Source of the DNA: DASWTL01 sp035575925
GTDB taxonomy: Bacteria; Bacteroidota; Bacteroidia; Sphingobacteriales; Sphingobacteriaceae
Direction of reading: 5' to 3'
NCBI GenBank assembly: GCA_035575925.1
Contig: DATLXK010000028.1
Span: 62,001 to 126,000, forward strand
DNA: 64,000 nt
Shown: piece by piece, positions 25,556 to 34,288 of the stretch
Layout: the number at the start of each line of letters is the position of its first letter
Numbering within the stretch: the first letter of the stretch is position 1
Made by a program: the position numbers and the translations under genes
Notes under the pieces: model-generated
What the model was told of the DNA's origin: nothing
What the model saw: the letters and a program-made list of their open reading frames with translations, nothing else
Database searches by the model: none

Positions 25556-26398
25556 TTATTCAGCTCTTTTAGCCTGAGGCTCAGCTTCAGTTTCAACAGC
25601 TACTTTACGTGTGCGTTTCCCCGGAGTAGATTCTGCCGCGGGAGCAGCCGGAGCATCGGCTTTAGCTTTCTCAGCTGCAGCTTCTTTTTCAGCTTCGTCG
25701 TCTTTTTCGCGTTTACGCTCATCTAAACCTTCCTGAATTGCTTTAATGATAATATCAGTAATCAATTGGATTGATTTGGTAGCATCATCATTGGCAGGAA
25801 TAGGAAAGTCAATGTTTGAAGGATCAGAATTGGTATCTACCATAGCAAAGGTAGGAATATTCAGCTTTAGCGCCTCTGTTACGCCAATATGCTCTTTTTT
25901 AACATCTATAAGAAATAAAGCAGCAGGAAGCCGGTTTAAGTCAGCAATACCGCCTAAAAGGGTTTCTAACTTAATACGCTCACGCTGTATCATCAATTTT
26001 TCTTTCTTTGATAAAACATCATAAGTACCGTCTTTAGCCATCTTATCGATGTTAGACATCTTTTTAATGGACTTGCGCACCGTTGCAAAGTTGGTAAGCA
26101 TTCCACCTAACCAACGCTCGGTTACGAAAGGCATGTTTACAGATTTAGCCTGCTCAGCAACGATATCCTTGGCCTGCTTTTTAGTAGCTACAAATAATAC
26201 CTTACGTCCTGATTTTACAATCGATTTGATTGCAGCAGCAGCTTCTTCTAACTTGGTTAATGTTTTATTTAAATCTATAATATGGATACCGTTACGCTCC
26301 ATGAAAATGTACTGTGACATTTTCGGATCCCATTTGCGGGTAAGGTGACCAAAGTGTACACCTGCGTCGAGTAAATCCTGATATGTTGTTCTGGCCAT
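25556..26398 (-). CDS. rpsB: 30S ribosomal protein S2
   Basis: 280 residues. S2 signatures: DLLDAGVHFGHLTRKWDPKM near the N-terminus, FVTERWLGGMLTNF, and ALFLIDVKKEHIGVTEA. The last 50 residues form a low-complexity, charged Ala/Glu/Lys tail (EAAAEKAKADAPAAPAAES and onward), beyond the roughly 230-residue core. Such tails are frequent in this phylum and probably disordered. Third gene of the rplM-rpsI-rpsB-tsf operon. Confidence 0.96.
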   Translation of the reverse strand: MARTTYQDLLDAGVHFGHLTRKWDPKMSQYIFMERNGIHIIDLNKTLTKLEEAAAAIKSIVKSGRKVLFVATKKQAKDIVAEQAKSVNMPFVTERWLGGMLTNFATVRKSIKKMSNIDKMAKDGTYDVLSKKEKLMIQRERIKLETLLGGIADLNRLPAALFLIDVKKEHIGVTEALKLNIPTFAMVDTNSDPSNIDFPIPANDDATKSIQLITDIIIKAIQEGLDERKREKDDEAEKEAAAEKAKADAPAAPAAESTPGKRTRKVAVETEAEPQAKRAE

Positions 26399-26416
26399 TG
26401 TGTGATCCTCCTTAAA

Positions 26417-26803
26417 TTAACGTTTACTGAATTGAAATTTCTTACGGGCTTTTTTGCGACCTGGTTTTTTACGTTCAACCATTCTGTCGTCACGGGTCAT
26501 AATACCCTTAGCTCTCAATCCTGCTTTCGTTTCCGGATCTAATTCCACAATAGCTTTAGCAATTGCTAAACGTACTGCTTCTGCCTGGCCTTTTACACCA
26601 CCGCCTGCAACGTTAACCGTTACATCAAACTTACCGGTTGAGCCGGAAACTTCTGTAGACTGGGTAACAATATACTGTAGTGGTAAGGTAGGGAAGTACT
26701 CTTTGTAATCTTTACCATTTACGGTAATGTTGCCGCTGCCATCATTGAGGTAAATGCGGGCAACTGCAGTTTTTCTTCTTCCTGAAGTGTTTGTAATTGA
26801 CAT
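26417..26803 (-). CDS. rpsI: 30S ribosomal protein S9
   Basis: 128 residues. S9 signatures: GRRKTAVARIYL, GGGVKGQAEAVRLAIAKA, and the basic C-terminus KKPGRKKARKKFQFSKR, which reaches the ribosomal P-site. Pairs with rplM directly upstream (14-base gap) as in nearly all bacteria. Confidence 0.97.
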   Translation of the reverse strand: MSITNTSGRRKTAVARIYLNDGSGNITVNGKDYKEYFPTLPLQYIVTQSTEVSGSTGKFDVTVNVAGGGVKGQAEAVRLAIAKAIVELDPETKAGLRAKGIMTRDDRMVERKKPGRKKARKKFQFSKR

Positions 26804-26817
26804 TTCTTTCTCTTTAA

Positions 26818-27261
26818 TTAAAGTTTAATTTCTTTTGGACTTTGCGCTGCATGCGGATGCTCGTTTCCAGCATATACAAACAGATTTTTAAATAATGCAC
26901 GGCCCAAACGATTTTTAGGTAACATTCCGCGTACAGCTTTTTCAACTACACGTTCCGGATGTTTAGCCATTAACTCCTTAGGAGAAATGAAACGCTGACC
27001 GCCCGGATAGCCCGTGTAAGAAACATATTGCTTTTCGGCAAATTTGTTTCCGGTCAGTTTTACCTTGTCTGCATTGATAACAATAACGTTATCACCACAG
27101 TCTACGTTTGGGGTGAATGTAGGCTTGTGTTTTCCACGGATCACCATGGCGATCTTAGATGACAAGCGCCCCAAAATCTCGCCTTGTGCATCAACAACTA
27201 TCCACTCCTTGGTGACAGTTGATTTGTTGGCTGAGACAGTTTTGTAACTTAACGTATTCAC
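26818..27261 (-). CDS. rplM: 50S ribosomal protein L13
   Basis: 147 residues. L13 signatures: WIVVDAQGEILGRLSSKIA, RGKHKPTFTPNVDCGD and VVEKAVRGMLPKNRLGRAL. First gene of the ribosomal operon. A good promoter lies about 50 bases upstream. Confidence 0.97.
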   Translation of the reverse strand: MNTLSYKTVSANKSTVTKEWIVVDAQGEILGRLSSKIAMVIRGKHKPTFTPNVDCGDNVIVINADKVKLTGNKFAEKQYVSYTGYPGGQRFISPKELMAKHPERVVEKAVRGMLPKNRLGRALFKNLFVYAGNEHPHAAQSPKEIKL

Positions 27262-27571
27262 TGATTTGATTTTAAATTAATTAAACAATTTGTATACCCC
27301 TTAAAATGGGACTGCAAAGATAGAATATTTTGTTTAATCGACAAGGGGATTTAGTACTATAAATTCTGAAATTTATGATAATATTGGAATGATATTATCC
27401 TCCATTCAGAAAAGATAAGTCCCTAATTTCCGACTAACAACTTTATGCAATTCTTTTACCTACATCAGCGAACTCGAGTTGAATAAATCGTTCACAGTGA
27501 AACACACAGCCTTATCATGCGTTGCTTTTTGAAAATAATATTGAAATAAAAGCCATTAGGAAGCGTTAAAT
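27262..27571. promoter_or_regulatory. Divergent spacer with the rplM operon promoter
   Basis: 310 bases. On the minus strand TATCTTTG (27315-27322) is a perfect Bacteroidetes -7 box, with TTGT (27341-27344) 18 bases upstream as the -33 box; the start would be near 27308, giving a leader of about 47 bases to rplM. For the plus-strand desaturase gene only an imperfect TATTTGCA is visible near its first ATG. I saw no repeat or RNA structure in the remainder. Confidence 0.65.
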
Positions 27572-28378
27572 ATGCATATTTGCATTTTTGAGAATCTACG
27601 TAAACCGAAAAACCGTATATTTACACACTTATTAACTAACTATTTCGTGGTCATTATAATATTTTTCCTCTGCCATTGGTTCCTTTCTTTATTCTTTCAA
27701 ACTTTTTTCCTTCACCGGTATGCATCTCATAAAATGTTTACTTTTAGTAAAGGCTGGGAACGTGTATTTTATATACTAACCTATATATTTCAGGGGTCAT
27801 CATTTTTAAACCCGCGGGCTTATGCTATTTTACACCGTATGCATCATGCATATAGTGATACTGAACAGGATCCACATTCCCCTCATTTTTTTGAGGATGT
27901 TTTTCAAATGACCTGGGCAACAAAAAATATTTTCCAGGATTATTTAAGATTTAAAAGAAGTCCGGAGGAACGTTTTTCAGGTAATTATCCTGAATGGCCG
28001 CTAATTGATAATTTTGGGAACAGTACATTTTCAAGAATTGCCTTCGGTGCACTTTATACCTTATTTTACATTTTCTTTGCCACATACTGGTGGATGTTCC
28101 TGTTATTGCCTATCCATTATTTAATGGGCCCTATTCATGGAGCGATTGTAAACTGGTGCGGACATAAATACGGATACTCCAATTTTGATAACAAGGATAA
28201 ATCTAAGAACACCACACCATTTGATTTCTTTATGCTGGGTGAGCTTTTTCAAAATAACCATCACAGGCATCCAAATTCACCGAATTTTGCAAAAAGGTGG
28301 TTTGAGGTCGATCCTGTTTATCCGGTAATGAAGTTGCTTCACTGGGTAAAAGTAATACGTCTCCGGAAAGTCATATAG
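27572..28378 (+). CDS. Acyl-CoA / fatty acid desaturase
   Basis: Up to 268 residues. Membrane di-iron desaturase with the histidine boxes HRYASH, HRMHH and NNHHRHP, hydrophobic segments before and after box I and around residues 165-190. GTG at 27647 is an attractive alternative start, since the conserved region begins right there (VIIIFFLCHWFLSLF) and the ATG at 27572 overlaps a promoter-like sequence. It introduces double bonds into acyl chains, probably for membrane fluidity. A conserved His box also appears as NWCGHKYGY. Stand-alone gene. Confidence 0.87.
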   Translation: MHICIFENLRKPKNRIFTHLLTNYFVVIIIFFLCHWFLSLFFQTFFLHRYASHKMFTFSKGWERVFYILTYIFQGSSFLNPRAYAILHRMHHAYSDTEQDPHSPHFFEDVFQMTWATKNIFQDYLRFKRSPEERFSGNYPEWPLIDNFGNSTFSRIAFGALYTLFYIFFATYWWMFLLLPIHYLMGPIHGAIVNWCGHKYGYSNFDNKDKSKNTTPFDFFMLGELFQNNHHRHPNSPNFAKRWFEVDPVYPVMKLLHWVKVIRLRKVI

Positions 28379-28480
28379 ATTATACCCTGTCCCTCAAAAA
28401 ACATATAGCTTTAGTACTTGTCTATCGGTTTTTGATACATGACTGCTTTTATTTAATTTGGCAGCTAAAATCAACTCGTT

Positions 28481-28930
28481 ATGGGCTACGAAACAATTAA
28501 ACTTATTCATTCAGGTTTCAGATATGTAGTATTAATACTCATAGTATTGGCACTTATACAATCACTTACAGGCTGGTTTGGAAAAAAGAGCTATACAGAA
28601 GGAAATCGTAAGCTGAATCTTTTTGCAATGATATCTGCACATATACAGCTTCTCTTAGGATTAATTTTATACTTTATTAGCCCTTTCGTAAAATATGATG
28701 ATATGGGCTCAGCAATGAAAGACGATACCCTCCGATACTGGACGTTAGAACATGCTGTAATGATGATCATTGCATTAATACTTATCACAATCGGACATTC
28801 AAGAGCTAAGAAAATTACAGGCGAAATAAATAAACATCGCACTATTGCCATTTTTTACGGCCTTGGTGCACTGGTGGTAATTGTTGCTATCCTGCAAAGC
28901 GGACGTGGATTATTTGGAATGACAGTTTAA
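28481..28930 (+). CDS. Four-helix membrane protein, cytochrome b-like
   Basis: 149 residues with four hydrophobic segments. His residues lie at helix positions often used for haem ligation (KLIHSGFRY, AHIQLLLGL, LEHAVMMII, IGHSRAKK). This pattern is common in a Bacteroidetes family usually annotated as cytochrome B or hypothetical protein. A haem-binding role is inferred and not certain. No redox partner is adjacent. It ends immediately before the trp promoter. Confidence 0.65.
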   Translation: MGYETIKLIHSGFRYVVLILIVLALIQSLTGWFGKKSYTEGNRKLNLFAMISAHIQLLLGLILYFISPFVKYDDMGSAMKDDTLRYWTLEHAVMMIIALILITIGHSRAKKITGEINKHRTIAIFYGLGALVVIVAILQSGRGLFGMTV

Positions 28931-28937
28931 GAAATTA

Positions 28938-28967
28938 TTTGCAATTTCATTTTTCTTTTTATTTTTG
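28938..28967 (+). promoter_or_regulatory. Promoter of the trp leader operon
   Basis: TTTG (28938-28941), an 18-base spacer and TATTTTTG (28960-28967) match the Bacteroidetes TTTG/TANNTTTG promoter exactly. The predicted start, five to seven bases on, coincides with the leader-peptide ATG at 28973. Confidence 0.75.
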
Positions 28968-28972
28968 TTTCA

Positions 28973-29044
28973 ATGAAATTTATTCAAAATACAAACAACT
29001 GGTGGTGGCATGCTAAATTTGCCGTGGCTAACATTGTATGTTAA
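28973..29044 (+). CDS. trpL: trp operon leader peptide with three tandem Trp codons
   Basis: A 23-residue open frame reads MKFIQNTNNWWWHAK and continues to a TAA at 29042-29044. Codons 10-12 (29000-29008) are TGG TGG TGG. Position (between a strong promoter and an intrinsic terminator, upstream of trpE) and Trp content identify it as an attenuation leader: ribosomes short of charged tRNA-Trp would stall on these codons. The start lies at or very near the predicted transcription start, so translation may be leaderless. Confidence 0.9.
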   Translation: MKFIQNTNNWWWHAKFAVANIVC

Positions 29045-29104
29045 ATAGTAAGTAACTAACCTAACAATATTATGAACCCGGCCTTAATCACGCCGGGTTT
29101 TTTT
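29021..29104 (+). promoter_or_regulatory. trp attenuator: antiterminator/terminator pair
   Basis: Terminator stem AACCCGGC/GCCGGGTT (29075-29082 and 29092-29099) with a run of seven T. The 5' arm CCCGGC (29077-29082) can instead pair with GCCGTGG (29021-29027, one bulged T), which is inside the leader reading frame 12 bases after the Trp codons. TGGC at 29006-29009 could pair with GCCG 29021-29024 as the competing early hairpin. A ribosome stalled on Trp codons leaves 29021-29027 free and favours read-through; one reaching the stop codon covers it and favours termination. Confidence 0.8.
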
Positions 29105-29129
29105 ATGCTATATCGAATACATGTTGTAA

Positions 29130-30539
29130 ATGAAGAATTATAAATTATATACTACCCACAAACGGCTTCTTGCTGATACAACCACTCCTGTAAGTATTTA
29201 TCTGAGGTTGAGGGATGTATTTCCAAATACCATTCTATTGGAAAGCTCTGATTACCATAGCCGCGAGAATAGTTTAAGTTATGTTTGCTGCGATCCTATC
29301 GCTGGGATTGTTCTGGATGGTGATCAGTTCACCACCTACTATCCGGATGGGGAAAGGAGCCAGGTATCAGCGATTAATTTGGACCTGCTTGAGCAAGTTT
29401 CCACTTTTAGAGATTCATTTACCAGTGCTGATGAGCATGCGTATAAGTTTGTAAATAACGGGCTATTTGGATATTTCTCCTATGAAACTATTAAATACTT
29501 TGAAGATATAAAGCAGCATGCCGAGCCGCTGGAGGCACGTAAAATACCTTTAATGCAGTATCATATTTACCGGTATGTAATTGTGATTGATCATTTTAAG
29601 AATGAACTATATGTTTTTGAGCATCAAATACAACAAACCTCATCAGAAGGGCTACAGCGAATCATATATCTTATCCAAAATAAAAACTTCCCTGAATACA
29701 GCTTTAATATAAATGGCGGAGAGGACTCAGGCTTTTCTGACGAAGAGTTTATAGAAGTTGTTATAAAGTTAAAGCAGCACATTTACAGGGGGGATGTTTT
29801 TCAAATCGTTCCTTCCCGGGGCTTTTCTCAAAAATTCCAGGGAGATGAGTTTAATGTGTATCGTGCTTTAAGATCAATAAATCCATCGCCATATCTGTTC
29901 TATTTTGATTATGGTGATTACCGGCTTTTTGGTTCGTCTCCTGAAGCTCAGTTAACCATAAAAAACAACGAAGCAACCATATATCCGATAGCGGGAACTT
30001 TTAAGCGAACAGGGAATGATGTATTGGATGCAGAACTTGCCAAGAAACTGGAAAATGATCCTAAAGAAAGTGCTGAACATGTAATGCTTGTGGATCTGGC
30101 CCGAAATGACCTTAGCCGCCATTGTGAACAGGTAGAAGTAAAAGCCTATAAGGAAGTGCAATATTATTCGCACCTGATACATCTTGTATCAAAAGTTACA
30201 GGTAAACTTCAGGAGGGTGTTAACCCGTTTCATGTGGTTAGTGATACCTTTCCGGCGGGCACCTTAAGTGGTGCGCCGAAACATATGGCTATGCAGCTTA
30301 TAGATCGGTTTGAAAAACATCAGCGTGGCTTTTATAGTGGTGCAATAGGTTATATGGGGTTTAATGGTGATTTTAACCATGCTATAATGATCAGATCTTT
30401 TCTTAGCAGGAACAACGTGCTTCATTACCAGGCAGGTGCAGGAATTGTTGCAGACTCGGACCCAGTAAGTGAGCTGAATGAGGTTAGTAATAAGATTATG
30501 GCTTTGAGAAAGGCTATTCAAATGGCAGAGGAATTATAA
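29130..30539 (+). CDS. trpE: Anthranilate synthase component I
   Basis: 469 residues. LLESS at residues 36-40 is the Trp-binding feedback motif that distinguishes TrpE from PabB. The chorismate-binding domain follows: YRGDVFQIVPSRGFSQKF, FGSSPEAQLTIKN, PIAGTFKRTG, VDLARNDLSRHC, GTLSGAPKHMAMQLI and YQAGAGIVADSDP. It converts chorismate and ammonia from TrpG to anthranilate. The trpG start abuts its stop codon, so expression is coupled. Under control of the upstream attenuator. Confidence 0.95.
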   Translation: MKNYKLYTTHKRLLADTTTPVSIYLRLRDVFPNTILLESSDYHSRENSLSYVCCDPIAGIVLDGDQFTTYYPDGERSQVSAINLDLLEQVSTFRDSFTSADEHAYKFVNNGLFGYFSYETIKYFEDIKQHAEPLEARKIPLMQYHIYRYVIVIDHFKNELYVFEHQIQQTSSEGLQRIIYLIQNKNFPEYSFNINGGEDSGFSDEEFIEVVIKLKQHIYRGDVFQIVPSRGFSQKFQGDEFNVYRALRSINPSPYLFYFDYGDYRLFGSSPEAQLTIKNNEATIYPIAGTFKRTGNDVLDAELAKKLENDPKESAEHVMLVDLARNDLSRHCEQVEVKAYKEVQYYSHLIHLVSKVTGKLQEGVNPFHVVSDTFPAGTLSGAPKHMAMQLIDRFEKHQRGFYSGAIGYMGFNGDFNHAIMIRSFLSRNNVLHYQAGAGIVADSDPVSELNEVSNKIMALRKAIQMAEEL

Positions 30540-31106
30540 ATGAAGATTTTAGTTATTGATAATTACGATTCATTCACTTTTAACCTGGTGCACTTAATAA
30601 ACGAGTGCGGGCATACGGCAACAGTTTGGAGGAATGATAAATTTAAGCTGGAAGATGTGGATGAGTTTGATAAGATTTTACTTTCACCGGGACCTGGCAT
30701 TCCGTCTGAAGCAGGATTATTATTGGATGTAATTCGCACTTTTGGCCCTAAGAAAAGCATATTAGGTGTTTGTTTGGGAATGCAGGCTATTGCCGAGGTA
30801 TACGGTGGAAAACTGTATAACCTGGAACGCCCTGTTCACGGCAGGGCTACCCACTTGCAAGTTACCGATGTTAAAGAATATTTGTTTAATGAGTGCCCGT
30901 CAGAATTTAATGTAGGCAGATACCATTCCTGGGCTGTAGATAACACGGATTTTTCAGAAGAACTGGAGATTACAGCTGTAGATCAGAATAATGTAGTTAT
31001 GGCACTTCGTCATAAAAATTTAGACGTTAAAGGTGTGCAGTTTCATCCCGAATCAGTTTTAACAGAACATGGAAAGCAAATGATGAAAAACTGGCTTAGT
31101 AAATAA
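30540..31106 (+). CDS. trpG: Anthranilate synthase component II (glutamine amidotransferase)
   Basis: 188 residues, class I amidotransferase. Motifs: VIDNYDSFTFNLVHLI, LLSPGPGIPSEAG, nucleophile in GVCLGMQAIAEVYGG, catalytic His in VQFHPESVLTEHG. It is only the amidotransferase: no fused phosphoribosyltransferase (TrpD) domain. Could also serve PabB for folate synthesis, as in many bacteria with a single copy. Starts directly after the trpE stop. Confidence 0.94.
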   Translation: MKILVIDNYDSFTFNLVHLINECGHTATVWRNDKFKLEDVDEFDKILLSPGPGIPSEAGLLLDVIRTFGPKKSILGVCLGMQAIAEVYGGKLYNLERPVHGRATHLQVTDVKEYLFNECPSEFNVGRYHSWAVDNTDFSEELEITAVDQNNVVMALRHKNLDVKGVQFHPESVLTEHGKQMMKNWLSK

Positions 31107-31109
31107 CTT

Positions 31110-31892
31110 ATGACCATACTTGATACCATTGTTGAAAAGAAAAAAGAGGAGATTGCCGTTTCGAAAAAAAGCATAAAGGTAGCGCGACTGGAAGAAAGTG
31201 AATATTTTTCCCGTACCTGCTATTCGTTAAAAGAGTTTGTTCTGGATCCGGCACGGACGGGTATAATTGCTGAATTTAAAAGAAGGTCTCCCTCAAAAGG
31301 AACAATAAATGATATTGCAAGTGTTAGTTCAGTGACAACTGATTATGCAGATGCGGGAGCTTCAGCTTTGTCAGTATTAACAGATAATAGTTTTTTTGGC
31401 GGCGAAAGCAGTGATCTGACTGAGGCCAGGAAGAAAAATGAGCTGCCCATTCTGAGAAAAGATTTTATGCTTGACGAATACCAGATAATAGAAGCAAAAG
31501 CATTAGGTGCAGATATTATATTATTAATTGCTGCCATTCTTAGTCCTGAGCGAATTAAGCAATTAGCCAAAGTTGCCAAAAATATTGGTTTAAATGTGTT
31601 ATTGGAAGTGCACAACAGGGAAGAACTGGACAGGAGCCTTTGCAATGATCTGGATGCAATCGGAGTGAATAATCGGAACCTAAACGATTTTTCTGTTTCG
31701 TTAGACCACTCTTACGAACTGGTTGATATAATTCCGGACCAATTTCTTAAAATATCTGAAAGCGGCATAAGCGATCCCGCAACGATCAGAGATTTAAAAA
31801 AGGCGGGTTTTAACGGATTTTTGATTGGTGAAAATTTTATGAAGGAGCAGGATCCCGGAAAGGCGATGAAATTGTTTGTAAAGGATCTATAA
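31110..31892 (+). CDS. trpC: Indole-3-glycerol phosphate synthase
   Basis: 260 residues, TIM barrel of standard length. Motifs: IIAEFKRRSPSKGTI, LPILRKDFMLDEYQIIEAKALGAD, GLNVLLEVHNREEL, DAIGVNNRNLNDF, ISESGISDPATIRDL and GFLIGENFM. Not fused to TrpF. It starts three bases after trpG with no trpD between, which is unusual because trpD normally sits at this place in the Bacteroidetes order. It converts CdRP to indole-3-glycerol phosphate. Confidence 0.95.
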   Translation: MTILDTIVEKKKEEIAVSKKSIKVARLEESEYFSRTCYSLKEFVLDPARTGIIAEFKRRSPSKGTINDIASVSSVTTDYADAGASALSVLTDNSFFGGESSDLTEARKKNELPILRKDFMLDEYQIIEAKALGADIILLIAAILSPERIKQLAKVAKNIGLNVLLEVHNREELDRSLCNDLDAIGVNNRNLNDFSVSLDHSYELVDIIPDQFLKISESGISDPATIRDLKKAGFNGFLIGENFMKEQDPGKAMKLFVKDL

Positions 31893-31963
31893 AGTCAGCG
31901 TTTTTATTGGCTGAATTAAACATCCTGATCAAACCCCTGTCTTCACATCTTGTTAATATAAAA

Positions 31964-33151
31964 ATGGGTAAACAAAAATTCTACGATACTTCTGAAAAAC
32001 CTGAAAAAGCTATTCTTGTAGGCGTTATTACTCCCGGACAAAGCGATGAAAAGACCAGCGAGTATTTGGATGAACTTGCTTTTTTAGTAGATACTGCGGG
32101 TGGAGTAACTGTTCGGTCATTTACGCAGCGTATGCAGCGGCCTGATCGTGCAACTTTTGTAGGCACCGGGAAACTGGAAGAAATAAATGCGTATGTTAAA
32201 TCTGAAGAGATTGATATAGTGGTTTTTGATGATGAATTATCTCCATCACAACTACGTAACATAGAAGGCGAGCTCCAGGTAAAAATATTGGACCGGAGTA
32301 ACCTTATTCTGGATATTTTCGCTAAACGAGCACAAACGGCACAGGCAAAAACTCAGGTAGAACTAGCCCAGCTTCAATATTTGCTGCCGCGATTAACCAG
32401 GTTGTGGAACCACCTTGAACGCCAGAAAGGTGGAATTGGAATGCGGGGTCCGGGTGAAAGTCAGATCGAAACTGACCGACGGTTGATACTGAATAAAATC
32501 TCCCTGTTAAAAGAAAGACTAAAGGAGATTGACAAACAAAATGAAACTCAGCGTAAAAACCGGAATCAGTTAATCCGTGTAGCTTTAGTAGGATACACCA
32601 ATGTGGGCAAGTCTACCATCATGAATATGATCTCCAAGTCAGAAGTATTTGCTGAGAATAAGCTGTTTGCCACGCTTGATACTACGGTACGTAAAGTGGT
32701 GATAGAAAATCTTCCTTTCCTGTTATCAGATACTGTTGGGTTTATCAGGAAGCTGCCTCATCATTTAGTTGAATGTTTTAAATCTACATTAGATGAAGTT
32801 CGGGAGGCAGATATTTTACTTCATGTGGTAGATATTTCGCATCCAAACTTTGAGGATCACATGGATACAGTCAATGGCACGTTAAAAGATCTAGGTGCTA
32901 TTGATAAGGAAATTGTGACTGTTTTTAACAAAATAGATGCATATGAGCCCGTTGAAAATGACCCGCAAGAGGATGATACACCGGTAACACTGGAAGATTT
33001 TAAAAAAAGCTGGATGGCAAAACATATTAGTCCGGCTGTGTTTATCTCAGCAATTAACAAAGAAAACATAGAGGAATTCAGGGAACTACTGTATGATAAG
33101 GTAAAAGCTATTCACACACAGAGATATCCTTATGATAAGTTGCTTTATTAA
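31964..33151 (+). CDS. hflX: Ribosome-associated GTPase HflX
   Basis: 395 residues from the ATG at 31964 (MGKQKFYDTSEKPEKAILVG); a TTG at 31907 would add 19 residues without conserved features. N-terminal HflX domain with FVGTGKLEEINAYVK and the RLWNHLERQKGGIGMRGPGESQIETD stretch split across it, then the G domain: GYTNVGKSTIMN, DTVGFIRKLPHHLVECF, NKID. It rescues stalled or heat-damaged ribosomes. It follows trpC by 71 bases on the same strand; whether it shares the attenuated transcript is open. Confidence 0.94.
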   Translation: MGKQKFYDTSEKPEKAILVGVITPGQSDEKTSEYLDELAFLVDTAGGVTVRSFTQRMQRPDRATFVGTGKLEEINAYVKSEEIDIVVFDDELSPSQLRNIEGELQVKILDRSNLILDIFAKRAQTAQAKTQVELAQLQYLLPRLTRLWNHLERQKGGIGMRGPGESQIETDRRLILNKISLLKERLKEIDKQNETQRKNRNQLIRVALVGYTNVGKSTIMNMISKSEVFAENKLFATLDTTVRKVVIENLPFLLSDTVGFIRKLPHHLVECFKSTLDEVREADILLHVVDISHPNFEDHMDTVNGTLKDLGAIDKEIVTVFNKIDAYEPVENDPQEDDTPVTLEDFKKSWMAKHISPAVFISAINKENIEEFRELLYDKVKAIHTQRYPYDKLLY

Positions 33152-33158
33152 AATAGGG

Positions 33159-33176
33159 CTCTTATAATTATAAGAG
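33159..33176. repeat. Perfect 18-base palindrome between hflX and rbfA
   Basis: CTCTTATAATTATAAGAG is its own reverse complement. No T run follows, so it does not look like a terminator. It could be an operator for a dimeric regulator or chance. Confidence 0.4.
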
Positions 33177-33203
33177 GTAATTAGGATCTTTAACATAACA
33201 ATT

Positions 33204-33569
33204 ATGGAAAGTAAACGTCAACAGAAATTTGCCGGAGTTATTCAAAAGGATCTTGCTGCCATTTTTCAGCGCGAGGGAAATAACTATCTCCCCAATACAT
33301 TAGTAACCATTACCAAAGTAAGAATGACCCCGGATTTGGCGATTGCAAGAGTGTTTCTTAGCTTTTTTAATAATATAAACACCAATCTGGCGCTCAACAC
33401 GGTTAAAGCCCATGCTAATGAAATCCGGTATAAGTTAGGAACCCGTATTAAAGATCAGGCACGTGTAATCCCTCAATTGGAATTTTTTGTTGATGATACC
33501 AATGAATATGTTGAGCGTATGGATAAAATCTTTGATAAGATTAATAAAGAGCCCCGCCAGGAAGAATAA
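33204..33569 (+). CDS. rbfA: Ribosome-binding factor A
   Basis: 121 residues, KH-like fold of standard length: MESKRQQKFAGVIQKDLAAIFQ start, then VTITKVRMTPDLAIARVFLS and IRYKLGTRIKDQARVIPQLEFFVDD split over the second half. Required for 30S maturation at low temperature. Adjacent to hflX, another ribosome-related gene. Confidence 0.94.
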   Translation: MESKRQQKFAGVIQKDLAAIFQREGNNYLPNTLVTITKVRMTPDLAIARVFLSFFNNINTNLALNTVKAHANEIRYKLGTRIKDQARVIPQLEFFVDDTNEYVERMDKIFDKINKEPRQEE

Positions 33570-33618
33570 GGTACTGGCCAGCTATCGAATAAATCGAACC
33601 TTTTTTCGTTATTAGAAT

Positions 33619-34281
33619 ATGTTCATCACCTGGATTTTAATTGCCTTACAATGGTTAGCTATTTATGAGGTTGATCAACCTCAATTTAAAGGTGGCGAGA
33701 AATCCCTGGCTGCATTTCTGGTAAACAACCAGATATATCCTGAATATTCTAAATTTAACTGTATACAGGGCACTATACAGGTTAGATTCAAATTAAACAA
33801 CCGGGGTAAAGTTTACGAATCTGATGTTCAGAGAGGCTTAGGAGTAGATTTGGACGATGAGGCCTTGCGTTTAATTAGATTAACCAGTGGAAAATGGATG
33901 GTTCCTGCTAACCATGATACGACACAGGCTATTGTATTACCCGTTAATTTTTCACTGAAAGAATTTAATTGTGAACAACGCTCGCGGGATGATATAAACG
34001 AGGCAATTACTGCCTACAGAACCCGAAAAAATCTAACCAGAGCGGTTGTTAATTTTTATGAAAAGAAGTCAGCCGGCCAGAATATGGTTGCTGATGAAGC
34101 AAAGATCCTGGAATTAAAAGCACAGCTGGGTTATGACGACAAATATATTGACCGCTCACTAAAGCAAGCTCAGCGAAAGCTGAAACAACGGGACAGTGAA
34201 GGAGCATGCGAAGATCTTATCTTCATTAAAAACCTGGGCAGTAATAAAGCAGATGAACTAATTCGCAAAAATTGCAGATAA
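33619..34281 (+). CDS. TonB C-terminal domain protein with helical tail
   Basis: 220 residues. A short hydrophobic N-terminus (FITWILIALQWLAIY) leads straight into a TonB-C domain (QPQFKGGEKSLAAFL, GTIQVRFKLNNRGKVYE, LDDEALRLIRLTSGKW). A charged helical region rich in Lys/Arg/Asp follows (about 120-220: AKILELKAQLGYDDKYI, LKQAQRKLKQRDSEGA). It lacks the anchor plus proline-rich spacer of TonB, so the precise role is unclear. Followed eight bases later by another membrane gene. Confidence 0.65.
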   Translation: MFITWILIALQWLAIYEVDQPQFKGGEKSLAAFLVNNQIYPEYSKFNCIQGTIQVRFKLNNRGKVYESDVQRGLGVDLDDEALRLIRLTSGKWMVPANHDTTQAIVLPVNFSLKEFNCEQRSRDDINEAITAYRTRKNLTRAVVNFYEKKSAGQNMVADEAKILELKAQLGYDDKYIDRSLKQAQRKLKQRDSEGACEDLIFIKNLGSNKADELIRKNCR

Positions 34282-34288
34282 TCCTTTC

